In this document: positions 1 through 5,433 of the stretch, one piece after another | Numbering within the stretch: position 1 is the stretch's first letter | Layout of the letters: every line of letters starts with the position of its first letter | From: Nocardioides sp. | GTDB taxonomy: Bacteria; Actinomycetota; Actinomycetes; Propionibacteriales; Nocardioidaceae | Reading direction: 5' to 3' | DNA length: 6,015 nt | Assembly: GCA_021731205.1 (NCBI GenBank) | Contig: JAKFXV010000077.1 | Coordinates: 1 to 6,015 of the forward strand | The notes under the pieces: generated by a model | What the model was told of the DNA's origin: nothing | The model's database searches: none | Seen by the model: only the letters and a program-made list of their open reading frames with translations | Program-made: the position numbers and the translations under genes

Positions 1-558
1 GTCTCGGCCATCACCGTGCAAGCGCAGGCCGGCCGGGCGATGGCCGGGACGCGGCCCGACGCAGCGCTCGAGGCGCTCTCGGTCATCGAGGGGGAAGCGA
101 CGCGGACGTTGGCGGAGATGCGAGCGATGGTCCGGGTGCTGCGCGACGGAGCGCCGACGGAGTACGCCCCCCAGCCCGGCGTCGCCGACTTGGCGTCTCT
201 GGCCCGCCGCGATCCGGTCCCTGTGGTCGCCGTGGAGTTGGCGGGTGATCTGGCCGGGCTTCCGCCCCAGGTTGACGCGGCGGCGTACCGGATCGGGCAG
301 GAGGCGCTGACCAACGCACTGCGGCACGCCCGCAACGCCTCGCGGGTGGAGATCAGGGTCGCCGAAGACGCAGGATGGCTGCGGCTCCAAGTCACCGACG
401 ACGGCCAGGTCGACCAGATACGGCCAGCAACCCACGGCTTCGGACTGTTGGGGATGACCGAACGCGCGCAGCTCCTCGGCGGCACCTTGCGCGCCGGGCC
501 GACCCCCGAGGGCGGGTGGGCGGTCGACGCCGAACTGCCCATGGAGCTGACCCGATGA
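1..558 (+). CDS. Sensor histidine kinase, NarL/DesK type (5'-truncated by the window edge)
   Basis: This is the C-terminal 185 residues of a two-component sensor kinase that would autophosphorylate on His and pass the phosphate to the adjacent regulator. The reading frame is open from base 1. The first visible residues (VSAITVQAQAGRAM) match the stretch that directly follows the H-box of HisKA_3 kinases (usually DVVAHH before it), so the phospho-accepting His lies just outside the window. The dimerisation helix runs to about visible residue 48. A HATPase_c domain follows: N-box EALTNALRH (Asn105 in visible numbering), G1 box VTDDGQ (Asp133, Asp134) and G2 box GFGLLGM (residues 146-152), all intact. 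The sensor and membrane part cannot be seen, so the stimulus is unknown. The gene ends in an ATGA overlap with the response regulator, which indicates co-translation. The family is certain; the ligand is not inferable. Confidence 0.93.
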   Translation, partial: VSAITVQAQAGRAMAGTRPDAALEALSVIEGEATRTLAEMRAMVRVLRDGAPTEYAPQPGVADLASLARRDPVPVVAVELAGDLAGLPPQVDAAAYRIGQEALTNALRHARNASRVEIRVAEDAGWLRLQVTDDGQVDQIRPATHGFGLLGMTERAQLLGGTLRAGPTPEGGWAVDAELPMELTR

Positions 559-1211
559 CGGTGCGGGTGCTGGTGGCCGATGATCAGGATCTGGTGCGCA
601 CGGGCCTGTCGATGATCCTTGACGCCCAGCCCGACATCGAGGTCGTCGGCCAAGCCGCCGACGGCCACGCCGCGGTCGAGCTGGCGCATCGGCTCCGCCC
701 TGACGTGTGTCTGGTCGACATCCGGATGCCCGGGCTGGACGGGATCGAGGTGACCGAGCTCCTCGCAGGGCGAGACGTCCCGGACCCGATCGCGGTGGTG
801 GTGATCACGACGTTCGACCTGGACGAGTACGTCCACGGCGCGCTTCGGGCCGGTGCCCGAGGATTTCTCCTCAAGGATGCCGGGCCGGAGCTGCTGGTGC
901 AGGCCATCCATGCCGCCGCCGAGGGCGATGCCCTGATCGCGCCGAACATCACCCGACGGCTGCTGGCCACCCTCGCCGCGGGGGCCTCGCCGAAACGGCG
1001 TACCCAACCGATCGAGCCACTCACCCAACGCGAGGAAGAGGTGTTGGGGTTGGTCGCTGCCGGCCGCACGAACGCCGAGATCGCCGCCGAGCTGTTCATC
1101 AGCCTGACGACGGCCAAGACCCACGTCGCGAGCCTGCTGACCAAGATCGGCGCCCGGAACCGGGTCGAGATCGCGATGTGGGCCTACGACACCGGACGGG
1201 TGGGGCACTAG
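555..1211 (+). CDS. Response regulator, NarL/FixJ family (REC plus LuxR-type HTH)
   Basis: A 218-residue cytoplasmic transcription factor, normal length for the family. The receiver domain (about 1-120) has the acidic pair Asp9/Asp10, phospho-acceptor Asp55 in VDIRMPGLDG, the Thr85/Thr86 switch position and Lys107 in FLLKDA, so it should be phosphorylatable. A linker (about 125-150) leads to a LuxR-type helix-turn-helix (about 153-218) with LTQREEEVLGLVAAGRTNAEIA followed by the recognition helix around TTAKTHVASLL. The ATG at 555 is chosen because it overlaps the kinase stop (ATGA) and has GGAG at 543-546, 8 nt upstream; an in-frame extension further upstream would only re-read kinase sequence. 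It is the cognate partner of the kinase. Its targets are not shown by sequence; the membrane-protein gene starting 168 nt downstream is the obvious local candidate (inference). Confidence 0.96.
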   Translation: MTVRVLVADDQDLVRTGLSMILDAQPDIEVVGQAADGHAAVELAHRLRPDVCLVDIRMPGLDGIEVTELLAGRDVPDPIAVVVITTFDLDEYVHGALRAGARGFLLKDAGPELLVQAIHAAAEGDALIAPNITRRLLATLAAGASPKRRTQPIEPLTQREEEVLGLVAAGRTNAEIAAELFISLTTAKTHVASLLTKIGARNRVEIAMWAYDTGRVGH

Positions 1212-1228
1212 TCCGCAACACCGGCGGA
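1212..1228 (+). terminator. Weak hairpin directly after the response-regulator stop
   Basis: TCCGC (1212-1216) pairs with GCGGA (1224-1228) around a 7-nt loop, with a possible extra G-U pair (1211/1229). It begins at the stop codon of the response regulator. No T-tract follows, so it is not a classical intrinsic terminator. It may be a weak stop or an mRNA 3'-end stabiliser, or chance in GC-rich DNA. Confidence 0.2.
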
Positions 1229-1275
1229 TCGGCCGAAAGAACGAGAGCGAAACCGTGCCATCGGCCAGGCCAAGC

Positions 1276-1291
1276 CCGGCCTCCCGGCCGG
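1276..1291 (+). other. GC hairpin in the leader of the DUF6326-like gene
   Basis: CCGGCC (1276-1281) and GGCCGG (1286-1291) form a perfect 6-bp stem with a TCCC loop. An alternative longer-range pairing, AGCCCGG (1273-1279) with CCGGGCT (1303-1309), shares bases 1276-1279, so the two folds exclude each other. There is no T-tract after either. It could be a terminator for the upstream pair or a leader structure for the downstream gene; chance cannot be excluded at this GC content. Confidence 0.25.
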
Positions 1292-1346
1292 TGTGCCCGC
1301 CTCCGGGCTCGGCGATCGTGGATGTACCGATCCTCAACAGGACGAC

Positions 1347-1367
1347 CCCTACGAAAGCCCTACGAAA
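1347..1367 (+). repeat. Perfect 10-bp direct repeat, 11-bp period, possible operator
   Basis: CCCTACGAAA occurs at 1347-1356 and again at 1358-1367 with a single G between, so equivalent bases are 11 bp (about one helical turn) apart on the same DNA face. The block ends one base before the ribosome binding site of the membrane-protein gene. It could be a dimer-binding site for a regulator such as the adjacent LuxR-type protein, or a translational control element. No clear -10 or -35 hexamers were found nearby, so its position relative to a promoter is unknown. Confidence 0.4.
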
Positions 1368-1368
1368 C

Positions 1369-1372
1369 GGAG
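1369..1372 (+). promoter_or_regulatory. Shine-Dalgarno site that fixes the start at 1380
   Basis: GGAG lies 7 nt upstream of the ATG at 1380-1382. It supports this start over the in-frame GTG at 1293, whose 29 extra codons encode a polar segment without resemblance to the conserved membrane protein. Confidence 0.75.
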
Positions 1373-1379
1373 CCAACTG

Positions 1380-1844
1380 ATGAGCCTTCAACCCACCACC
1401 ACGCTGGTAGACCAGCCGATCCCGGTCCGAGTCAAGCTCGCCGCAGCCTGGACCAGCTTCATGTTCCTGTACGCCTACGTGGACATCCTCGGCTTCTACA
1501 CGCCCGGCACGGTCGAGGAGATCCTCGACGGCAAGGTCTTCGAGTTCGACCTCTCCCAGACCTTCTCGATCGCGGCCCTGACCCTCGTGTCCATCCCGAT
1601 CTTCATGGTCGTGCTGTCGGTGACGCTGCCCGCCCGGGCGAACCGCATCACGAATCTCATAGTGGCCGCGGTCTATATCCCCGTCACCGTGTTCAACGTG
1701 GCGGGCGGGTTCTATCTGTACTACTACGGCCTCGGCGTCGTGCTGGAGCTGATCCTTCTCGCCCTCATCGTGCGGTACGCCTGGACCTGGCCCAGCACCA
1801 CCATCGCCTCGCCGACCATGGCGACTCAAGGGGTCTTCCGATGA
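1380..1844 (+). CDS. Small four-helix membrane protein, DUF6326-like
   Basis: A 154-residue inner-membrane protein of unknown function. From the ATG at 1380 it has a short polar N-terminus (1-17) and four probable transmembrane helices at about 18-38, 62-82, 88-109 and 113-135, ending with YAWTWP and a short polar tail. Recognisable segments are VKLAAAWTSFMFLYAYVDIL, the FYTPG turn, and LPARANRITNL between helices 2 and 3. From memory these match the DUF6326 family of actinobacteria; that name is less certain than the topology. It has no signal peptide and no catalytic motif that I can recognise. It lies on the same strand as the two-component pair, 168 nt downstream, so it may be its regulatory target (inference). 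Its stop codon is one base from the 3' end of an opposing tRNA gene. Confidence 0.85.
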   Translation: MSLQPTTTLVDQPIPVRVKLAAAWTSFMFLYAYVDILGFYTPGTVEEILDGKVFEFDLSQTFSIAALTLVSIPIFMVVLSVTLPARANRITNLIVAAVYIPVTVFNVAGGFYLYYYGLGVVLELILLALIVRYAWTWPSTTIASPTMATQGVFR

Positions 1845-1845
1845 G

Positions 1846-1918
1846 TACCCCCGACCGGATTCGAACCGGCGCTACCGCCTTGAGAGGGCGGCGTGCTAGG
1901 CCACTACACAACGGGGGC
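1846..1918 (-). tRNA. tRNA-Glu (anticodon CUC)
   Basis: A complete 73-nt cloverleaf on the minus strand. It has a 7-bp acceptor stem (GCCCCCG with CGGGGGT, the first pair being a G1-U72 wobble), a 4-bp D-stem, anticodon stem CCGCC/GGCGG with loop CTCTCAA (anticodon CUC at 1882-1884, reading GAG), a 4-nt variable loop, T-loop TTCGAAT and discriminator A73. CCA is not encoded. It lies 43 nt after tRNA-Gln, so the two are probably processed from one transcript. It is a substrate of the GluRS encoded upstream. Its 3' end is one base from the opposing DUF6326-like stop codon, so any terminator must lie inside that gene. Confidence 0.97.
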
Positions 1919-1919
1919 G

Positions 1920-1950
1920 TGAGTCCCAACGAGTCTGGAAAACGGACTCA
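1920..1950 (-). other. Inter-tRNA hairpin
   Basis: TGAGTCC (1920-1926) and GGACTCA (1944-1950) form a perfect 7-bp stem around a 17-nt loop. It fills most of the 43-nt spacer between the two tRNAs and ends 1 nt before the tRNA-Glu 5' end. A second GAGTC at 1931-1935 can pair with GACTC 1945-1949 instead, giving a tighter 9-nt loop. It probably matters for processing of a tRNA-Gln/tRNA-Glu precursor. No T-tract follows it, so it is not an obvious terminator. Confidence 0.4.
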
Positions 1951-1961
1951 TCAGATGCTCG

Positions 1962-2033
1962 CTGGGATACTAGGACTCGAACCTAGACTAACTGGACCAG
2001 AACCAGTCGTGCTGCCAATTACACCATATCCCA
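1962..2033 (-). tRNA. tRNA-Gln (anticodon CUG)
   Basis: A complete 72-nt cloverleaf on the minus strand. It has acceptor stem TGGGATA/TATCCCA, a D-stem GTGT/GCAC, anticodon stem ACTGG/CCAGT with loop TTCTGGT (anticodon CUG at 1998-2000, reading CAG), T-stem CTAGG/CCTAG with loop TTCGAGT, and discriminator G73. CCA is not encoded. The U1-A72 pair is the known bacterial identity element for amidation of Glu-tRNA(Gln) by GatCAB, which fits an organism without GlnRS. It starts 18 nt after the CPBP stop codon and is the first tRNA of the pair. Confidence 0.97.
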
Positions 2034-2051
2034 AGGGTCTGGCCCGGCCGC

Positions 2052-3092
2052 TCAGGAGCCGTTCTGGGGCTCGCTGTCCGGGGTCTGGGCCGAGGCGAAA
2101 CGATACACGCGGCCCGAGGAGGCGGCCAAAACGTGTGGGTCCGCCCGAGTGCCCAACTTCATCGATCTGGCGACCAGCAGAGCAAGCCCCAGATAGACCA
2201 ACGACTGCGCCAGCGTCGGGACCAGATCCCACCAACGGCCCTCGGGCGCGGACAGCGTCGTACCCATGTCGCCGAAGGCCAAGGTGAGCCCGAACGCGAG
2301 CCAGTTGTTGAGTACGTGCATCGCGATCGGGGCCTCCAGTCCACCGGTCCGGAGCACCAGCACCCCGGCGATCAGGCCGAAGGCGAGCCGGTCGACGAAC
2401 ACCGGGAGGCTCTGGCCGAGGCCGTGCGCGAACGCGAAGAGTACGGCGGGGATCACGACCGCGGCCCACCGACCGAGCAGCCCGCCGAAGGCCTGGGTGA
2501 GGTAGCCCCGGAAGAGGTACTCCTCCCCCGCCGCCTGGAGGGGGGTGAGCAGCAAGATGACCAGAAGGAAGTTGCGCGTCGTGCGGGTGAACTCGTTGAG
2601 GCCCGCCTCGGTCTCCATCGCCGCAGACGGCCCCGCGACGATCGTGACGAGGGTCGATGCGAACAGCGCCGCGATCAGCGCCACCACCGAGAGCAGCAGA
2701 CAGGCACCGAGGTAGCCCCACCGCAGTCGGGGCGCGATCGACGACACCCAGCGCGGCTTGATCCCATGAAGCCAACGGCTGACCGCCCAGGTGGTCACGA
2801 TGCCGGAAGCGATGACCACGTTGACGATCGCCAACCCCAGCGGGGTCGGGTTCGTCAGGTCCAGGACGCGCTCCAGCCCGTCGAGCACCGGCTGACCGGT
2901 GGAGGCGAGCCAGATCGCGACCCCGAGCTGCGCGACGAGCGGCACCAAGGCGTACGTCATCGCGCCGAGGAGGATCATGCCCACGATCGGACGCCAGATG
3001 CCGGGCTTCCCAGCCAGATGCACCCGGTCGTAGGTCAGCCACGACTCGGTGATGTCGGCATCGGCGGCGCCCGAGCCGGCCTCGGCCGTCAT
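2052..3092 (-). CDS. CPBP-family intramembrane metalloprotease homologue
   Basis: A 346-residue multi-pass membrane protein of the CPBP (CAAX protease/bacteriocin-processing, Abi) family. All three signature motifs are present: EExxxR (Glu190, Glu191, Arg195 in GEEYLFRG), FxxxH (Phe219, His223) and HxxxN (His259, Asn263), so an active glutamate/histidine site within the membrane is expected. About eight hydrophobic segments are visible, near 36-63, 86-107, 127-153, 173-188, 209-222, 234-248, 255-272 and 294-309, with a polar C-terminal tail of about 35 residues. The ATG at 3092 overlaps the gltX stop (ATGA, 3089-3092) and has no good Shine-Dalgarno, suggesting translational coupling to gltX. 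The substrate is unknown. Family members include prenyl-protein proteases and bacteriocin-immunity proteins, but nothing here selects a role, and there is no bacteriocin gene in the window. Confidence 0.93.
   Translation of the reverse strand: MTAEAGSGAADADITESWLTYDRVHLAGKPGIWRPIVGMILLGAMTYALVPLVAQLGVAIWLASTGQPVLDGLERVLDLTNPTPLGLAIVNVVIASGIVTTWAVSRWLHGIKPRWVSSIAPRLRWGYLGACLLLSVVALIAALFASTLVTIVAGPSAAMETEAGLNEFTRTTRNFLLVILLLTPLQAAGEEYLFRGYLTQAFGGLLGRWAAVVIPAVLFAFAHGLGQSLPVFVDRLAFGLIAGVLVLRTGGLEAPIAMHVLNNWLAFGLTLAFGDMGTTLSAPEGRWWDLVPTLAQSLVYLGLALLVARSMKLGTRADPHVLAASSGRVYRFASAQTPDSEPQNGS
2100..2129 (-). promoter_or_regulatory. Candidate promoter for the tRNA pair, inside the CPBP 3' end
   Basis: Reading the minus strand, TTGGCC (2124-2129) and TATCGT (2100-2105) are spaced by 18 nt. 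TATCGT fits the actinobacterial TAnnnT -10 pattern, and TTGGCC matches TTGACA at 4 of 6 bases. Transcription would start near 2093, giving a leader of about 60 nt before tRNA-Gln. Only 18 nt separate the CPBP stop from the tRNA, so any dedicated promoter must lie in coding sequence such as this. Read-through from the gltX operon is the alternative. Confidence 0.35.
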
Positions 3093-4588
3093 CGGACCGG
3101 CGCCGCCACGGCACGAAGCCGGCCCAGCGCGCGGTCGCGACCGAGCAGTTCCAACGACTCGAAGAGCGGCGGGGAGATCCGGCGCCCGGTGATCGCGACC
3201 CGAACCGGCCCGAACGCCAGCCTCGGCTTCAGTCCCAAACCTTCGATCAGCGCCGCGCGCAGTGCCTCATCGATGGCTTCGGTGGCCCAGGTGTCCACCG
3301 CCTCGAGAGCCGCGAGCGCGGCGGCGACGACGGCCCGGCCGTCCTCGTCGATCGCGTCGACCAGCGCGAACTCGTCCTCGTCCACGAGCAGGAAACCCAA
3401 CAGCTCCGGCGCCTCGGTGAGCTTGTTCATCCGCTCGTGCACCAACGGGACCGCGGCGTCGAGCAGCGCAGCCTGCTCGGTGGTCGGCGGATCCGCGATC
3501 AACCCGGCGGATTGGAGGTACGGCGTGATCCGCACGGCCAGCTCACTGGTGGCGAGCAGCCGCAGCTGCGAGCCGTTGATCGCCTCGGCCTTCTTGAGGT
3601 CGAAGCGCGCCGGGTTGGGATTGACCCGGGCGATGTCGAAGACCTCCACCATCTCGGCCATCGAGAACACATCGCGGTCGTCGGCGATCGCCCAGCCCAG
3701 CAGCGCGAGGTAGTTGAGCAAGCCCTCGGGCAGGAATCCCGCGTCGCGATAGCCGAGCAGGTTGGCCTCGGGGTCGCGCTTGGACAACTTCTTGTTGCCC
3801 TGCCCCATCACATAGGGCAGGTGCCCGAACCGCGGGACAGTCCCGGTGCCGACGCCGACCTCGGCCAGGGCGTCGTACAGCGCGATCTGGCGCGGGGTGC
3901 TCGACAGCAGGTCCTCGCCGCGCAGCACGTGGGTGATCTCCATGCTGGCGTCGTCGACCGGGTTGACCAGGGTGTAGAGCGGATGGCCGTTGGCGCGCAC
4001 CAGAGCGAAGTCGGGCACGTTCTCAGGCTGAAACGTGATCTCGCCGCGCACCAGGTCATCGAACGTGATCGCCACGTCGGGCATCCGGAACCGGAGCACC
4101 GGCTTCCGACCCTCGGCGGTGTAGGCAGCGACCTGGGACTCGTCGAGCTCTCGGCAGTGGCCGTCGTACCCGGGGGCGCGGCCGGCGGCCCGGGCCGCCG
4201 CGTTGCGCTCTTCGAGCTCCTCGGTCGAGCAGTAGCAGTGATAGGCGCGTCCTGCCTCGTGCAGGCGCCGGGCCACGTCGGCGTACAGCTCCATCCGCTG
4301 GCTCTGCCGGTACGGCGCGTGCGGGCCGCCGACCTCGGGACCCTCGTCCCAGGTGAAGCCGAGCCAGCGCATCACCTCGAGCAGGGTCTCGTAGGACTCC
4401 TCGCTGTCGCGGGCCGCGTCGGTGTCCTCGATCCGGAAGACGAAGGTGCCGCCAGCGCCGTACAACTGGTGGTGGCGTGCGAAGGCCCAGTTGAACAGCG
4501 CGGTGCGCGCCAGCCCGACGTGGGGTGATCCGGTCGGCGAAGGACAGAACCGGACCCGCACCGCCTGGTCCCGAAGGGCGTCAGTCAC
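3089..4588 (-). CDS. gltX: Glutamyl-tRNA synthetase, probably non-discriminating
   Basis: A 499-residue class I synthetase, normal for GluRS. It attaches Glu to tRNA-Glu in the cytoplasm and, in bacteria lacking GlnRS, also to tRNA-Gln for later amidation by GatCAB. The N-terminal Rossmann domain has [14 protein letters not shown] (HIGH-like HVGL at 23-26) and FRIEDTD (51-57). The KMSKS-like loop is KLSKR (267-271). The helical anticodon-binding region fills about 330-499 and ends in the typical [15 protein letters not shown] zinc-site-like region has Cys118, Cys120 and Cys145, but Glu147 where E. coli has a His ligand. The GTG at 4588 overlaps the preceding stop by 8 nt (4581-4588); GTG at codon 10 (4559-4561) is a less likely alternative that leaves almost nothing before the catalytic fold. 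Both cognate tRNA genes lie downstream on the same strand. Non-discrimination is inferred from lineage and context. Confidence 0.97.
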   Translation of the reverse strand: MTDALRDQAVRVRFCPSPTGSPHVGLARTALFNWAFARHHQLYGAGGTFVFRIEDTDAARDSEESYETLLEVMRWLGFTWDEGPEVGGPHAPYRQSQRMELYADVARRLHEAGRAYHCYCSTEELEERNAAARAAGRAPGYDGHCRELDESQVAAYTAEGRKPVLRFRMPDVAITFDDLVRGEITFQPENVPDFALVRANGHPLYTLVNPVDDASMEITHVLRGEDLLSSTPRQIALYDALAEVGVGTGTVPRFGHLPYVMGQGNKKLSKRDPEANLLGYRDAGFLPEGLLNYLALLGWAIADDRDVFSMAEMVEVFDIARVNPNPARFDLKKAEAINGSQLRLLATSELAVRITPYLQSAGLIADPPTTEQAALLDAAVPLVHERMNKLTEAPELLGFLLVDEDEFALVDAIDEDGRAVVAAALAALEAVDTWATEAIDEALRAALIEGLGLKPRLAFGPVRVAITGRRISPPLFESLELLGRDRALGRLRAVAAPVR

Positions 4589-5405
4589 GCGCGGCCACCC
4601 GGTTGGTCAGCGCGCCGATCCCGGTGATGGCGACCTCGACCTCGTCTCCGACGAGCATCGGGCCGACCCCTTCCGGGGTGCCGGTGAGGATGACGTCGCC
4701 GGGCAACAGGGTCATGGCAGCGGAGATGTGGGCGACCAGCGTCGGGATGTCGAAGACGAGATCGCGGGTGTTTCCGTCCTGGACCAGGTCACCGTTGAGG
4801 TAGGTCTGGACGCCACGGCCGTCAGCGAAGTCCTGGGGATCCAGGTCGGTCTCGATCCACGGACCCAGGGGACAGAACGTGTCGAAGCCCTTCGCGCGCG
4901 ACCACTGACCGTCGGTGGCCTGGAGGTCGCGGGCCGTGACGTCGTTGGCCACGGTGTAACCGAAGATCACGTCGGTGGCACGCTCGGGCGGAACGTCGCG
5001 ACAGATCCGGCCGATCACCACCGCCAGCTCTCCTTCATAGTGAAGGTTCTGCGACTGGCGCGGATAGACGATGTCGTCGTCGGGACCGACCACCGAGGTG
5101 TTGGGCTTGAGGAACATCAGCGGCTCCTCGGGCACGATCCCGTCGAACTCGGCCGCGTGGGCCGCGTAGTTCTTGCCGATCGCGACGATCTTGCTGCGGG
5201 GGATCACCGGGGCCAGCAGTCGCACATCGCTGAGCCTGTGCTCGGTGGAGGTGGGCTGGATGCCGGCGTACAGCGGATCGCCGGAGATCTCGACGATGAC
5301 CGTGTCCTCGGCCGGCTGGCCGTGTTCGTCGACGTCCCCGGTCACTACGCCGTACAAGGGGCCGTCGGATTTCCCGGCCTCGACACTGAATCTCGCGATA
5401 CGCAC
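4581..5405 (-). CDS. Fumarylacetoacetate hydrolase (FAH) family protein
   Basis: A 274-residue cytoplasmic enzyme of the FAH superfamily, in the size range of the acylpyruvase/oxaloacetate decarboxylase and 2-hydroxyhepta-2,4-diene-1,7-dioate isomerase group. The N-terminal 65 residues are the small lead-in domain. The catalytic domain starts near [15 protein letters not shown] (His83). The metal site is Glu124 and Glu126 ([11 protein letters not shown]) with Asp155 ([10 protein letters not shown]), Lys172 lies in RAKGFDTF, and the C-terminal signature is TGTPEGVG (241-248). It acts on a C-C or C-O bond next to a keto acid with Mg or Mn, but the substrate cannot be read from sequence, and no pathway genes lie nearby. 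The start is GTG at 5405. It is the first gene of a tight FAH-gltX-CPBP operon. As I recall, the FAH-gltX pairing also occurs in mycobacteria, so it is conserved context rather than a catabolic cluster. Confidence 0.93.
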   Translation of the reverse strand: MRIARFSVEAGKSDGPLYGVVTGDVDEHGQPAEDTVIVEISGDPLYAGIQPTSTEHRLSDVRLLAPVIPRSKIVAIGKNYAAHAAEFDGIVPEEPLMFLKPNTSVVGPDDDIVYPRQSQNLHYEGELAVVIGRICRDVPPERATDVIFGYTVANDVTARDLQATDGQWSRAKGFDTFCPLGPWIETDLDPQDFADGRGVQTYLNGDLVQDGNTRDLVFDIPTLVAHISAAMTLLPGDVILTGTPEGVGPMLVGDEVEVAITGIGALTNRVAARD

Positions 5406-5417
5406 CCGCAGAGCCTA
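5405..5417 (-). promoter_or_regulatory. Candidate leaderless promoter of the FAH-gltX-CPBP operon
   Basis: On the minus strand, TAGGCT (5412-5417, TAnnnT pattern) is followed by exactly 6 nt and then the GTG start codon at 5405, so the predicted transcript would begin at the start codon itself. No convincing -35 hexamer or strong Shine-Dalgarno is present; AGG 8 nt before the GTG is a weak alternative. The gap to the upstream regulator gene is only 28 nt. Leaderless mRNAs are common in actinobacteria. Confidence 0.4.
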
Positions 5418-5433
5418 CCGACCCGGCGCTGGC

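Noticed and set aside
375..554. In-frame upstream extension of the response regulator
   Set aside because: It re-reads the kinase ATPase domain in another frame; the receiver domain starts normally at the ATG at 555.
1228..1266. ATCGGCC repeated at 1228-1234 and 1260-1266
   Set aside because: Seven GC-rich bases at 32-bp distance are easily chance here.
1314..1332. GATCG/CGATC inverted repeat in the leader region
   Set aside because: Only 5 bp with a 9-nt spacer and no extension; too weak to call an operator.
1293..1379. In-frame GTG start for the DUF6326-like protein
   Set aside because: The added 29 residues are polar and unlike the family, and the ATG at 1380 has a well-placed GGAG.
707..2287. 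Long plus-strand open frame running through the response regulator, membrane protein gene, both tRNAs and the CPBP 3' end
   Set aside because: It crosses five well-supported features in other frames, its translation is rich in Arg, Pro and Gly with no domain, and such open shadow frames are normal at this GC content.
1951..3114. Alternative minus-strand frame of 387 codons across the CPBP gene
   Set aside because: It is Arg/Gly/Pro-rich and runs into tRNA-Gln, whereas the chosen frame has EExxxR, FxxxH and HxxxN motifs and hydrophobic helices.
2133..3713. Long plus-strand open frame antisense to the CPBP gene and the 3' part of gltX
   Set aside because: Its translation is low-complexity Arg/Gln/Glu then Ser/Ala-rich sequence, and the opposite strand carries clear catalytic motifs in both genes.
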